Positions 45,432 to 54,021 of a stretch of 64,000 nucleotides of DNA are shown piece by piece. Each line of letters opens with the position of its first letter. The first letter of the stretch is position 1. The stretch covers positions 147,157 to 211,156 of the forward strand of contig JAGAKR010000023.1 in NCBI GenBank assembly GCA_017625535.1, in the 5' to 3' direction. The notes below the pieces were generated by a model. That model was given only the letters and a program-made list of their open reading frames with translations. It made no database searches and was not told the DNA's origin. A program made the translations under genes and the position numbers. Source of the stretch: Bacteroidales bacterium. Its GTDB lineage: Bacteria > Bacteroidota > Bacteroidia > Bacteroidales > UBA932.

Positions 45432-45716
45432 GGTGCAGGGAATGCTCCATCTGTGCACCGAATCCTGCGGGAAAGCAATTTTGGTGCAGAAAAACACTCT
45501 TTTTTGCACCGAATTGGACTCACTCCGGCTTCCGGTGCAGAAAATGCCCCATTTGTGCACCATTTTCGGCCGGGGATGATTTTTGGTGCAGGAAAACACT
45601 CTTTTTTGCACCGGATTGGACGCACTCCGGCTCCCGGTGCAGAAAATGCTCCATTTTGACACCAAATCCTGCGGGGAGGCGGCTTTTGGTGCAGGGAAAC
45701 ATTCTTTCCGGCACCG
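45432..45716. repeat. 51-bp hairpin-repeat array downstream of the HUH transposase, six units
   Basis: GGTGC starts at 45432, 45483, 45534, 45585, 45636 and 45688 (steps of 51, 51, 51, 51, 52). Inner units use the same alternating A and B hairpins and the same linkers (ATTTTCGGCCGGGGATGA, GGATTGGACGCACTCCGG) as the upstream array. The outer units carry AATCCTGCGGG linkers. The transposase gene therefore lies inside what looks like one larger array. The remaining 130 bp to the clpB-like gene hold TGTCGGGAGG and no other recognisable signal. Confidence 0.95.
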
Positions 45717-45846
45717 GATCGGGAAATGTGCCTGTCGGGAGGAGGGGGGATGAAGTGCCCTGTGTCTTGCCATTTTGGCAGAAAAAGTTGTTTGGTAAAT
45801 AATTTGAACGGAAATGGGGTGAAATGTGTTTGTTTAAAGCATAAAA

Positions 45847-48009
45847 ATGGAGGAAAGAATGAACAGTTACAATGGACAGAATGAGCAGGGCAGTGCGCTG
45901 AAGCGTTATGCCGTGAATTTGGTGGACCTTGCAAGGCAGGGCAAGTTGGATCCTGTCATTGGAAGGGATGAGGAAATCAGAAGGGTTCTGCAGATCTTGA
46001 GCAGACGTACAAAGAACAATCCTATTCTGGTGGGTGAGCCGGGAGTGGGAAAGACCGCTATTGCTGAGGGTCTTGCGCAGAGGATTGTGCACGGGGATGT
46101 TGCTGAGAACCTTAAGAACAAACTTATTTATTCTCTTGATATGGGTGCCTTAATTGCCGGTGCAAAGTATCAGGGTGAATTTGAGGAGAGGCTCAAAGGT
46201 GTTGTAAAGGAGGTGATTGAGAGCCAGGGTGAGATTATTCTTTATATAGATGAGATACATACCCTTGTGGGTGCGGGGAAGAGCAGCGGTGCAATGGATG
46301 CCGCAAATATCCTAAAACCAGCACTTGCACGTGGTGAACTCCGCACAGTTGGTTCTACAACCCTGGATGAGTATCAGAAATATTTTGAGCAGGACAAGGC
46401 CCTGGAGCGCCGTTTCCAGATGGTTATGGTTGATGAGCCTACCCCGGCTGAGAGCATTTCCATCCTCCGCGGCCTAAAGGAAAAGTATGAAAACCACCAC
46501 AAGGTGCGTATAGAGGACGATGCAATAATTGCCGCAGTGGACCTGTCGCACAGGTATATAACCAACCGTTTTCTTCCCGACAAAGCCATTGATCTCATTG
46601 ATGAGGCAGCCTCAAAACTGCGTCTGGAGATGAACTCTGTGCCCGAGAAGATTGATGAACTGAACAGGAAGATAAAGCAGCTGGAGATTGAGAAGGCTGC
46701 CATTAAGAGGGAGGGGAAATCGCCTAAACTCAATGATATCACAGCCCAGTTGGAGCAGTTGCAGGCGGAGCAGAAGGTTTATGACAAGCAGTGGAAGGAG
46801 GAAAAGGCGTTGCTGGACTCAATACAGAATAACCGTCGGGAGTTGGAAAATCTTAAAATTAAGGCTGATGAGGCGGAGAGGAACGGTGATTATGCCAAGG
46901 TTGCCGAGATAAGGTACGGCAAGATGGGTGATTTGCAGAAGGAGATTGAGGCGCTGCAGGCAAAGAAGGCTGCCAATGAGAATCCTCTTATTAATGAGGA
47001 GGTGAATCCGGAGGATATTGCTGAGGTGGTTGCAAAATGGACCGGCATTCCGGTTAAGAGGATGCTGCAGAGCGAGAAGGACAAATTGCTGCATCTGGAG
47101 GAGGAACTGCACAAGAGGGTGATTGGTCAGGATGAGGCCATAAAGGCTGTCTCTGATGCGGTAAGGCGCTCACGTGCAGGGCTTCAGAATGAGAAGAGGC
47201 CGTTGGGATCGTTCCTGTTCCTTGGAACAACAGGAGTGGGAAAGACAGAACTTGCAAAGGCGCTGGCCGAGTTCCTATTCAATGATGAGAACCTTATGAC
47301 CAGGATTGATATGAGCGAGTATCAGGAGAGTTTTGCCGTTACCCGTCTGGTTGGTGCGCCTCCGGGCTATGTGGGTTACGATGAGGGTGGGCAACTTACC
47401 GAGGCTGTAAGGCGCAAACCTTACTCTGTGGTGCTGTTTGATGAGATTGAGAAAGCGCATCCCGATGTGTTCAATGTGCTGCTGCAGGTTCTGGATGACG
47501 GCCGCCTTACAGACGGCAAGGGGCGTACGGTGAATTTCAAGAATACAATCCTCATTATGACCAGCAATGTGGGAAGCGACATCATTCAGGATTATATGCT
47601 AAAGATCAATGATGTGAACAAGGAGCAGGCATTGCAGGACTGCAAGGATGCAGTGCTGGAGGTGCTCAAGAGGAGCGTAAGGCCTGAGTTCCTGAACCGT
47701 ATTGATGAGGTGATTATGTTTGAGCCGCTTACTCCAGGTGATATCCGCGGCATACTTATGCTGCAGATTTCCCAGATACAGCAGATGCTCCAGGAAAAGG
47801 GTATTGTATTGGAGTTTGCACCGGCAGCACTCGATTACCTGGCATCCAAAGGGTTTGACATTGCCTACGGAGCCCGCCCTATAAAGAGGCTGCTGCAGAA
47901 AGAACTCATAAATGAGTTGGCAACCGGAATCATCAGCGGCAATGTGGCTGCAGGCGGCAACATTCTGGTTGATGTGCAGGATGGGAAACTTGTTTTCAGG
48001 GGGGAATAA
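45847..48009 (+). CDS. clpB: ClpB-type disaggregase lacking its N-terminal domain
   Basis: A 720-residue AAA+ protein. It begins with a 16-residue leader and then directly with [20 protein letters not shown], which in normal ClpB (about 860 residues) follows the 150-residue Clp_N domain. Both ATPase domains are complete (GEPGVGKTA near 60 and GTTGVGKTE near 460), and the long coiled-coil middle domain (about 260-380) identifies ClpB rather than ClpC. It should still hexamerise and work with DnaK but would miss the substrate-docking domain. The missing part coincides with the RAYT/repeat locus directly upstream. Confidence 0.88.
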   Translation: MEERMNSYNGQNEQGSALKRYAVNLVDLARQGKLDPVIGRDEEIRRVLQILSRRTKNNPILVGEPGVGKTAIAEGLAQRIVHGDVAENLKNKLIYSLDMGALIAGAKYQGEFEERLKGVVKEVIESQGEIILYIDEIHTLVGAGKSSGAMDAANILKPALARGELRTVGSTTLDEYQKYFEQDKALERRFQMVMVDEPTPAESISILRGLKEKYENHHKVRIEDDAIIAAVDLSHRYITNRFLPDKAIDLIDEAASKLRLEMNSVPEKIDELNRKIKQLEIEKAAIKREGKSPKLNDITAQLEQLQAEQKVYDKQWKEEKALLDSIQNNRRELENLKIKADEAERNGDYAKVAEIRYGKMGDLQKEIEALQAKKAANENPLINEEVNPEDIAEVVAKWTGIPVKRMLQSEKDKLLHLEEELHKRVIGQDEAIKAVSDAVRRSRAGLQNEKRPLGSFLFLGTTGVGKTELAKALAEFLFNDENLMTRIDMSEYQESFAVTRLVGAPPGYVGYDEGGQLTEAVRRKPYSVVLFDEIEKAHPDVFNVLLQVLDDGRLTDGKGRTVNFKNTILIMTSNVGSDIIQDYMLKINDVNKEQALQDCKDAVLEVLKRSVRPEFLNRIDEVIMFEPLTPGDIRGILMLQISQIQQMLQEKGIVLEFAPAALDYLASKGFDIAYGARPIKRLLQKELINELATGIISGNVAAGGNILVDVQDGKLVFRGE

Positions 48010-48091
48010 AGTGCCTGCAGGAAAAGGAGTTGCCTCAGACGTAGTGATGTGATTCTGTAGTGGAGAGTTGCCTCTTGGGTAATGAATTTGA

Positions 48092-48275
48092 TCCGGTGTC
48101 AGAAATGCTTGCATTTGGCACCGGATTTCTTTTTCCCGACAGATTGGTGCATGAAAGAGTGTTTTTCTGCACCAAAAGCTGCCTTCCGGGAAGTCCGGTG
48201 CACAGATTGGGCATTTTCTGCACCGGGAGTGATTTGTCGGGAAGAATGGTGCACAGATGGGGCATTTTCTGCACC
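48092..48275. repeat. 51-bp hairpin-repeat array after clpB, four units
   Basis: GGTGTC at 48095, GGTGCA at 48146, GGTGCA at 48197 and GGTGCA at 48248 are each 51 bp apart. The first hairpin (ATCCGGTGTCAGAAATGC with GCATTTGGCACCGGAT) is followed by TTTCTTTTTC and is likely the clpB terminator. It closely resembles the DPP IV terminator hairpin at 29311. Later hairpins end in TTTTCTGCACC. TCCCGACA and TGTCGGGA lie in the linkers. Confidence 0.92.
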
Positions 48276-48315
48276 AAAGCGGCCTGCTGGGGAAGTGGGG
48301 GGCTGATGGAAGGCA

Positions 48316-48349
48316 TTTGTTGTTCCTGGCAGTATTTTTGTTAATTTTG
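48316..48349 (+). promoter_or_regulatory. Candidate Bacteroidetes promoter
   Basis: TTTG at 48316-48319 and TAATTTTG at 48342-48349 match the -33 and -7 boxes with a 22-bp gap. The expected start is within a few bases of the ATG at 48358, so the transcript may be almost leaderless. Confidence 0.55.
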
Positions 48350-48357
48350 CATTTTGT

Positions 48358-48963
48358 ATGATAGGGCTTTTTAATGAATATAAGAGGAAGAAGGCATTTG
48401 CAGCGGCACTGAAGGTGCGTGAGGGCAGGGCAATGCAGCAGCCGCAGTTCCCGGGTTATGGGGAGTTGCGTTCTGTGGGCTTTTTGTGTGAACTGGAGAA
48501 GGGTGGAGATCCGCAGCAGGTGGCTGATATAGTTGCGTCGTTCAGGAAAGAGGGGCTTCCGTATAAAGGGATGGTTCTGGAAACCGGAAGTGCCTTTAAG
48601 GATGAGGCGGCAAGGGAGGAGTTTGCTGCTTTGTGCCGGAGCAACAATGTGGTGTTCGTAGAGTACAGGCTTCTTGGAGGCACAGGGATTCCACAGGAAC
48701 CGCAGTTTTCTGAAAATGAAGAGGTAAAGGCATTTTTTGCAACCAGTTACAACCTGTTTGTGAACCTTAACCGCAACGGCAGCTTTACATTGGACCTCCT
48801 TGCACTTGGAGCAGATGCCCAATGCCTTGCAGGAATGTGCAACAACACAAAAATGCCATATACCCTGGTAATGGAGCCTCCAAAAGAGGATTTCTCTTTT
48901 TCCCGATATATCAACGCCCTTTTCAGTTATTTCAAGACAATAAATGCCAACAGGGCAGAGTGA
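48358..48963 (+). CDS. Conserved hypothetical protein (DUF6913-like)
   Basis: A 201-residue cytoplasmic protein without a signal peptide. It begins with a basic stretch (NEYKRKKAFAAALKVREGRA), then a conserved GFLCELEKGG strand and a C-terminal half with NLFVNLNRNGSFTLDLLALG. This resembles a small family restricted to Bacteroidetes that I recall as DUF6913; that name is not certain. The function is unknown. It is followed after 115 bp by the TPR gene and probably shares its transcript. Confidence 0.6.
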   Translation: MIGLFNEYKRKKAFAAALKVREGRAMQQPQFPGYGELRSVGFLCELEKGGDPQQVADIVASFRKEGLPYKGMVLETGSAFKDEAAREEFAALCRSNNVVFVEYRLLGGTGIPQEPQFSENEEVKAFFATSYNLFVNLNRNGSFTLDLLALGADAQCLAGMCNNTKMPYTLVMEPPKEDFSFSRYINALFSYFKTINANRAE

Positions 48964-49078
48964 TACAGAATAATCTGCTGCAGCAACTCACTGCAGGCAC
49001 AATTATACAACATCAGTTGCCTGCATGTACAGTTAAACAACAATTGCCCCTCAGGCATAATGATACAGGACAGATTTG

Positions 49079-50212
49079 ATGGAGAACGAATTTTTTGAAG
49101 ATAAAGACGGTGGCGCCGACTACGAGAAACTCTTTGCAGAGTATCTTTCTGCAAAGGAGGAGGGGAACCTTGCCCTTTTGAATTTCAGCGAGGAAGAGTA
49201 TGAGTCGCTTCTGGACCGTCTGGTGGAGGAGGGGAAGGAGGATGATGTGCTGGAACTCTCCCAACTTGCATTTGAGAGATACCCCTATTCACCGGCCCTT
49301 CTCACAAGATTCTGCGATACCCTTATCCTTATGGGCAATCCCGACAAGGCTCTTGATATCCTTAGTGCCTACAAAGATTCATTCTCAGCAGAGAGTGCAA
49401 TGTATATCCTTTTTTCCAGAGCAAACATAATGAAGAAGAAGTTTGCCCATGCCCGGGATTATTTCTACAAGGCTATGGAGTTGGGCAATGATTCCCTCAA
49501 CGATATTGATTCTGCAGAGCAGGTATGTACCCTTGCCCAGGATTGCATAGAGGTGGGGAATTATGAGGAGGCTTTGTATTATCTTGAGAGGGCGCAGCGC
49601 ATTGCCCCGCTCCCGTATGAGTACAGCAATGATTTTGCTTTCTGCTACGACCGTCTTGACGAACCGCAGAAAGCCATTGAGCATTACAACAACTATTTGG
49701 ACAAGGATCCTTTCAACGATACTGTATGGTTCAATCTGGGAACAGTACAGGCCCGCATAAGGGAGTTTGAGAAGGCAATTGAGGCTTTTGATTATTCAAT
49801 AGCCCTTAATCCAGGCAACTCGTCATCTATGTATAACCTTGCTGTAGTATATATGAATCTGCAGAGATATCAGGAGGCGGCACAGGTTTTTGAACAATTT
49901 GTGGAGATTGATGCAGATGTGCTCGGTCGCCTGGGGCTTGGAGAGGCATACATAAGGATGGAGAGGTTCCAGGATGCAATAACCCAGTTTGAGAAAGCGG
50001 GGGAGGTTTCGGCAGAGGCACTGCTTGGAATAGATACCGTAAAGGCAATCCTGTGCTGCAGGAACGGCGAGTTTGAGATATTCAAGGAACTGTTCCTGAA
50101 AATCTTCAACAACGGTACAGCCTGGCTGGCGGTAGTATATGATATGCTTCCGTTCCTGCAGGGTGAGCAGTGGTTCCTGGATTTCCTTGAGACAATAAAG
50201 AAAGAAGACTGA
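49079..50212 (+). CDS. Cytoplasmic TPR protein
   Basis: A 377-residue protein, acidic at the N-terminus (ENEFFEDKDGGADYEKLFAE), with at least eight TPR-like helical hairpins. The clearest are NPDKALDILSAYKD, NYEEALYYLERAQRIAP, EPQKAIEHYNNYLDKDPFND and EFEKAIEAFDYSIALNPGNS. There is no signal peptide or enzyme motif, so it is probably an interaction scaffold. The ATG at 49079 is used. The DUF368 gene follows 25 bp downstream. Confidence 0.8.
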   Translation: MENEFFEDKDGGADYEKLFAEYLSAKEEGNLALLNFSEEEYESLLDRLVEEGKEDDVLELSQLAFERYPYSPALLTRFCDTLILMGNPDKALDILSAYKDSFSAESAMYILFSRANIMKKKFAHARDYFYKAMELGNDSLNDIDSAEQVCTLAQDCIEVGNYEEALYYLERAQRIAPLPYEYSNDFAFCYDRLDEPQKAIEHYNNYLDKDPFNDTVWFNLGTVQARIREFEKAIEAFDYSIALNPGNSSSMYNLAVVYMNLQRYQEAAQVFEQFVEIDADVLGRLGLGEAYIRMERFQDAITQFEKAGEVSAEALLGIDTVKAILCCRNGEFEIFKELFLKIFNNGTAWLAVVYDMLPFLQGEQWFLDFLETIKKED

Positions 50213-50237
50213 CAGTATAACTTATAACAAAAGACTT

Positions 50238-51143
50238 ATGGCCAATTTTATAAAATGTGCAACTGTTGCATTTAAAGGTATGTGTATGGGTGCGGCAGAT
50301 GTCATCCCAGGAGTTAGCGGCGGTACAATTGCATTCATAATGGGAATCTATGCAGAATTGCTGGATTCCATAAAATCTGTCAATGGTGAGGCTTTGAAAC
50401 TCCTGCTTAAGGGAAAAATAGGTGCATTCTGGAAACATATAAACGGAACATTCCTTGCAAGCCTTTTTGCAGGAATACTGATAAGTGTCTTCTCACTTGC
50501 AAAACTTATGAAGTACCTTCTTGAGTTCCATCCCGTTCCGCTATGGAGTTTCTTCTTTGGGCTCATTCTGGCATCTGCAGTGTACATCCTTAAAGGGCTT
50601 GACAAATGGAGCATCCGGAACATCATCTCACTTCTTGTTGGAGTGGCAATAGGTGCATTCATCTGCCTTGCCAGCCCGGGACAGACTCCTGATGCCCTCT
50701 GGTTCATCTTCCTCAGCGGTGCAATTGCAATCTGTGCAATGATTCTTCCAGGAATATCGGGAAGTTTCATATTGCTCCTTTTGGGGAAATATGCATTTGT
50801 AATGGAGGCGGTTTCCACTTTGAATATCCCTGTACTGATTGTATTTGCTGCAGGTGCGTGTATAGGCATTGTATGTTTCTCTCATATCCTCAGTTGGCTG
50901 CTCAAGAAATTCTATATGCTTACAATCGCACTCCTTTCAGGCTTTATGATAGGCTCACTCCTTAAAGTGTGGCCTTGGAAAGTTCCGGGAGCACAGGAGG
51001 GATTTGATTACCCTGCACTCCCAGGTACATTTGAGCAGGTTACCGGTGCAGATCCGCAACTCCTTATGAGCATAGGATTTGCGGTTCTTGGCCTTGCAAT
51101 TGTGCTCTTCATAGAGTTTATGGCATCAAAAGGCGAAAAATAA
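50238..51143 (+). CDS. DUF368 membrane protein (polyprenyl-phosphate transporter family)
   Basis: A 301-residue inner-membrane protein with about eight hydrophobic segments. The DUF368 signature KGMCMGAADVIPGVSGGTIA lies at residues 13-32, and a related second copy ICAMILPGISGSFILLLLGK at about 160-180, the inverted-repeat hallmark. DUF368 proteins (PopT) have been shown to return undecaprenyl phosphate to the cytoplasmic face of the membrane, so this is the likely role. It lies between a TPR gene and a PAS gene, upstream of the phosphate-uptake module. Confidence 0.88.
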   Translation: MANFIKCATVAFKGMCMGAADVIPGVSGGTIAFIMGIYAELLDSIKSVNGEALKLLLKGKIGAFWKHINGTFLASLFAGILISVFSLAKLMKYLLEFHPVPLWSFFFGLILASAVYILKGLDKWSIRNIISLLVGVAIGAFICLASPGQTPDALWFIFLSGAIAICAMILPGISGSFILLLLGKYAFVMEAVSTLNIPVLIVFAAGACIGIVCFSHILSWLLKKFYMLTIALLSGFMIGSLLKVWPWKVPGAQEGFDYPALPGTFEQVTGADPQLLMSIGFAVLGLAIVLFIEFMASKGEK

Positions 51144-51154
51144 AATATTCAGTT

Positions 51155-51493
51155 ATGAAAGATATTATTCCAGATTGGGCAAAAGAACTCAACTGTGCCG
51201 TTACCATTTGCGATACAGAGGGGATTGTCCTCTATATGAACGACAAATCCAAAGAGACATTCAAATCTGCAGGTGACCTCATTGGCAAAAGCCTTATGCC
51301 TTGCCATAATGAGAATTCAAAAGCAATAATAGCCAGGCTTTTGGAAACAGCCGGCACAAATGTCTACACCATAGAGAAAAACGGCCAGAAAAAGATGATA
51401 TATCAGACTGTCTGGAAAAAGGACGGGGAAGTTGCCGGCCTTGTGGAACTCTCCATTGTCCTTCCTCCCGACATTCCGCATTATGTGAGATAA
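51155..51493 (+). CDS. Stand-alone PAS-domain protein
   Basis: A 112-residue protein consisting of one PAS domain: CAVTICDTEGIVLYMND, then LIGKSLMPCHNENSKAII, and a closing strand set with GLVELSIVLP. No kinase, DNA-binding or membrane part is present. The conserved PCH-x-x-N motif suggests a small ligand, possibly a redox or heme cofactor, but no direct evidence is visible. It starts 11 bp after the DUF368 gene and ends in a terminator shared with pstB. Confidence 0.75.
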   Translation: MKDIIPDWAKELNCAVTICDTEGIVLYMNDKSKETFKSAGDLIGKSLMPCHNENSKAIIARLLETAGTNVYTIEKNGQKKMIYQTVWKKDGEVAGLVELSIVLPPDIPHYVR

Positions 51494-51531
51494 AAATTGA
51501 GGCGCCTGCTGGAAGGCACCTCAATTTTTTT
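51493..51531. terminator. Bidirectional terminator between the PAS gene and pstB
   Basis: AAAAATTGAGGCGCCT and AGGCACCTCAATTTTTTT surround GCTGGA. The stem is followed by T-runs in both directions. It overlaps the stop codons of both genes. Confidence 0.92.
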
Positions 51532-52297
51532 ACCCCATTTTGCCTGTCAGATAGGCTCTGGTGCGTTCATCTGCCGGGTTTGAGAACATTGCCTCAGTAT
51601 CCCCGTACTCCACAAGTTCCCCAAGGTACATGAACATTGATTTTGAGGAGATCCTTTTTGCCTGCCCCATATTGTGGGTTACAATAAGGATGGTAACCTC
51701 TTTCTGCAGTTCAAGCAGCAGTTCCTCAATGTGCTTTGTGGCAATGGGATCAAGGGCAGAGGTAGGCTCATCCATAAGGAGCACATCCGGTTTCATTGCC
51801 AGGGCACGGGCAATGCAGAGCCTCTGCTGTTGTCCTCCCGACAGAAAAGTCCCTTTTTTGTTCAGCACATCCTTAACCTCATCCCAGAGGGCAACACTCT
51901 TAAGGCAACGCTCCACTGTGGCATCCTTTTCCGCCTTGGAAAGTTTTATACCGTTAAGGGCAAAACCCGAAAGCACATTGTCATAGATGCTCATTGTAGG
52001 GAATGGGGCAGGGCGCTGGAAAACCATACCCACCCTGCGGCGAACATCTATAGGTTCCATTGAAAGGATATTCTCACCGTTAAGGAGAATCTCTCCGTCT
52101 ACCCTTATGTTCTGGTAAAGGTTGTGCATAAGGTTTGCGGCACGCAGCAAAGTGGATTTGCCGCAGCCTGACGGTCCCATAATTGCTGTAATTGTGTTCT
52201 TCTCAATGGCTGCCGAGACATATTTTACCGCCATTGTCTGTTTTGTATATGATACACAAGTCTTCCTGAATTCCAATATAGGTTTTACTGATTCCAT
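51530..52297 (-). CDS. pstB: Phosphate ABC transporter ATP-binding protein
   Basis: A 255-residue ABC ATPase. Walker A is GPSGCGKST (near residue 41), the signature LSGGQQQRL and Walker B VLLMDEPTSALDP. RPAPFPTMSIYDNV is the PstB-specific Q-loop region (the usual PNPFPMSIYDNV is varied here, with PAP for PNP). It drives phosphate uptake with PstC and PstA. It overlaps pstA by 13 bp. Confidence 0.95.
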   Translation of the reverse strand: MESVKPILEFRKTCVSYTKQTMAVKYVSAAIEKNTITAIMGPSGCGKSTLLRAANLMHNLYQNIRVDGEILLNGENILSMEPIDVRRRVGMVFQRPAPFPTMSIYDNVLSGFALNGIKLSKAEKDATVERCLKSVALWDEVKDVLNKKGTFLSGGQQQRLCIARALAMKPDVLLMDEPTSALDPIATKHIEELLLELQKEVTILIVTHNMGQAKRISSKSMFMYLGELVEYGDTEAMFSNPADERTRAYLTGKMG

Positions 52298-53151
52298 TTC
52301 TTTGCAAGATATTTAGCTGTAAGATTTAATGTAAGTACAAAAAGGAGGAGGAAAAGGGATGCGCCCCATATGAGTTCCTGCAGGTTGGGGTCGTTGAAGA
52401 ACTCCCAGATAAGCAACGGTACTGCAGAAATTGGTTTGTCTATAGACCAGCGTACCAGAGAACATCCCAACGCGGTAAACATAAGAGGGGCAGTTTCTCC
52501 AATCACACGTGAAATGGCCAGAAGCACACCGGTGAAAATACCTCCGAATGCGGCAGGCAACTGCACCTTTAGCATTACCCTTGCCTTGTTCCCGCCCAAA
52601 GCCAGACCGGCCTCCTTAAGTGAAGCGGGCAAGATTTTAAGTGTCTCTTCAGTTGATCTTATTATCAATGGCAACATCATTATGAAGAGTGCCACACTGC
52701 CCGCTATGGCGGAATATCCTTTCATAGGTACAACTACCCAGATATATGTAATAATTCCGATAATTACCGATGGGGTACCCTGCAGCAGGTCTGTAAGGTA
52801 ACTTACAATTCTGGCAAAGCGGTTCTTTGTATTCTCTGCCAGATAAGCACCGCACAAAATTCCTGTTGGTACTGCAAATACCACTGCCATACCCAACATA
52901 ATCATAGTTCCTACAATACCGTTGGCTATACCTCCGGGAATGGGCTCGCCGGCCTCTATGGCTTTCATAGCCTTATAGGCTGTTGGGGTTGGCTCGGTAA
53001 AGAACTGCCACGACAACTGGTCATAGCCTCTCAGCAGCACTTCACCCAAAATAGCAAGGAGCGGAACTGCTGTAAGGGCTGCAAACAGGCAGATGCTCCA
53101 CAGCATAAGTTTGTCTTTTGCAAGACGGCTTTTAATTTTTGTTGTAGTCAT
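52285..53151 (-). CDS. pstA: Phosphate ABC transporter permease PstA
   Basis: A 288-residue permease with six membrane helices. The inner-membrane-component signature lies in EAGLALGGNKARVMLKVQLP, where PstB docks. The segment GGIANGIVGTMIMLG is typical of PstA. It starts 3 bp after pstC and overlaps pstB. Confidence 0.94.
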   Translation of the reverse strand: MTTTKIKSRLAKDKLMLWSICLFAALTAVPLLAILGEVLLRGYDQLSWQFFTEPTPTAYKAMKAIEAGEPIPGGIANGIVGTMIMLGMAVVFAVPTGILCGAYLAENTKNRFARIVSYLTDLLQGTPSVIIGIITYIWVVVPMKGYSAIAGSVALFIMMLPLIIRSTEETLKILPASLKEAGLALGGNKARVMLKVQLPAAFGGIFTGVLLAISRVIGETAPLMFTALGCSLVRWSIDKPISAVPLLIWEFFNDPNLQELIWGASLFLLLFVLTLNLTAKYLAKKWNQ

Positions 53152-53154
53152 TTC

Positions 53155-54012
53155 CTATGATATTCTTGCACGTTTTATCATCATTTTGCCAATCATATTT
53201 ATTATGGCGGTTATCAGGAACAATATCAGTCCAATGGCAATAAGTGAGGAGAGCCTGAGGTCATCCGCCTCACCAAACTGGTTGGCAATTATGGATGCCA
53301 TTGAGTTTCCGGTGGATGTAATTGAATCTGGGATATTGTTGGTATTGCCTATGAGCATTGTAACGGTCATTGTCTCTCCCAGTGCACGGCCTATGGCAAG
53401 CACATAAGAAGAGAAGATTCCGGAACCGGCTACAGGAAATATTATCTTCCTTACAACCTCTGCACGGGTGGCTCCAAGGCTGTAAGCCCCCTCTTTAAGG
53501 TCGTTGGGAACCATCTTTATGAATTCTGTACTCAAGGATGCAGCATATGGAACAATCATAATGGCAAGTACCATAGAGGCAGTGAGTATACCGGAGCCTT
53601 GAGGAGAGATATTTAAAGCCATAATCAACGGACGCAAAGTGTAGAAACCCCACAGTCCGTAGATTATGGAAGGGATACCTGCCAGAAGGTCTGTAATGGT
53701 GCCCAAGACCGATGCCGCTTTGGTCCCCTTGAAATACTCACCCACAAACAGTGCCACCGGCAATGAAAAGGGGATACAGAAAACAAGGGCCAGCAGGGTG
53801 GTCATAAGGGTTCCTGTAATGAAAGGCAAGGCCCCGTATTGTTCCGCCCCCTGTGTGTAGTTCCAGTCTGAGGAGGTGAGGAACTTGAAGAACCCGAAAT
53901 GTTCAAATGCATCATAAGCATCAGTAACGAGGGCGTATACTACGCCCCCGCATACTATCGGCATTATAAGTGCCGTCAAAAACAACAGTGCTTTATACAG
54001 TTTGTCACTCAT
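53155..54012 (-). CDS. pstC: Phosphate ABC transporter permease PstC
   Basis: A 285-residue permease with six membrane helices and the docking motif EGAYSLGATRAEVVRKIIFP near residue 190, followed by AIGRALGETMTVTMLIGN, the PstC hallmark. It is somewhat shorter than the E. coli protein (319). It lies 9 bp after pstS. Confidence 0.94.
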   Translation of the reverse strand: MSDKLYKALLFLTALIMPIVCGGVVYALVTDAYDAFEHFGFFKFLTSSDWNYTQGAEQYGALPFITGTLMTTLLALVFCIPFSLPVALFVGEYFKGTKAASVLGTITDLLAGIPSIIYGLWGFYTLRPLIMALNISPQGSGILTASMVLAIMIVPYAASLSTEFIKMVPNDLKEGAYSLGATRAEVVRKIIFPVAGSGIFSSYVLAIGRALGETMTVTMLIGNTNNIPDSITSTGNSMASIIANQFGEADDLRLSSLIAIGLILFLITAIINMIGKMMIKRARIS

Positions 54013-54021
54013 AAAACTTAG

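Noticed and set aside
47599-48822. 407-codon minus-strand open frame over clpB and the following array
   Set aside because: Lies opposite clpB and a repeat array; no recognisable domain.
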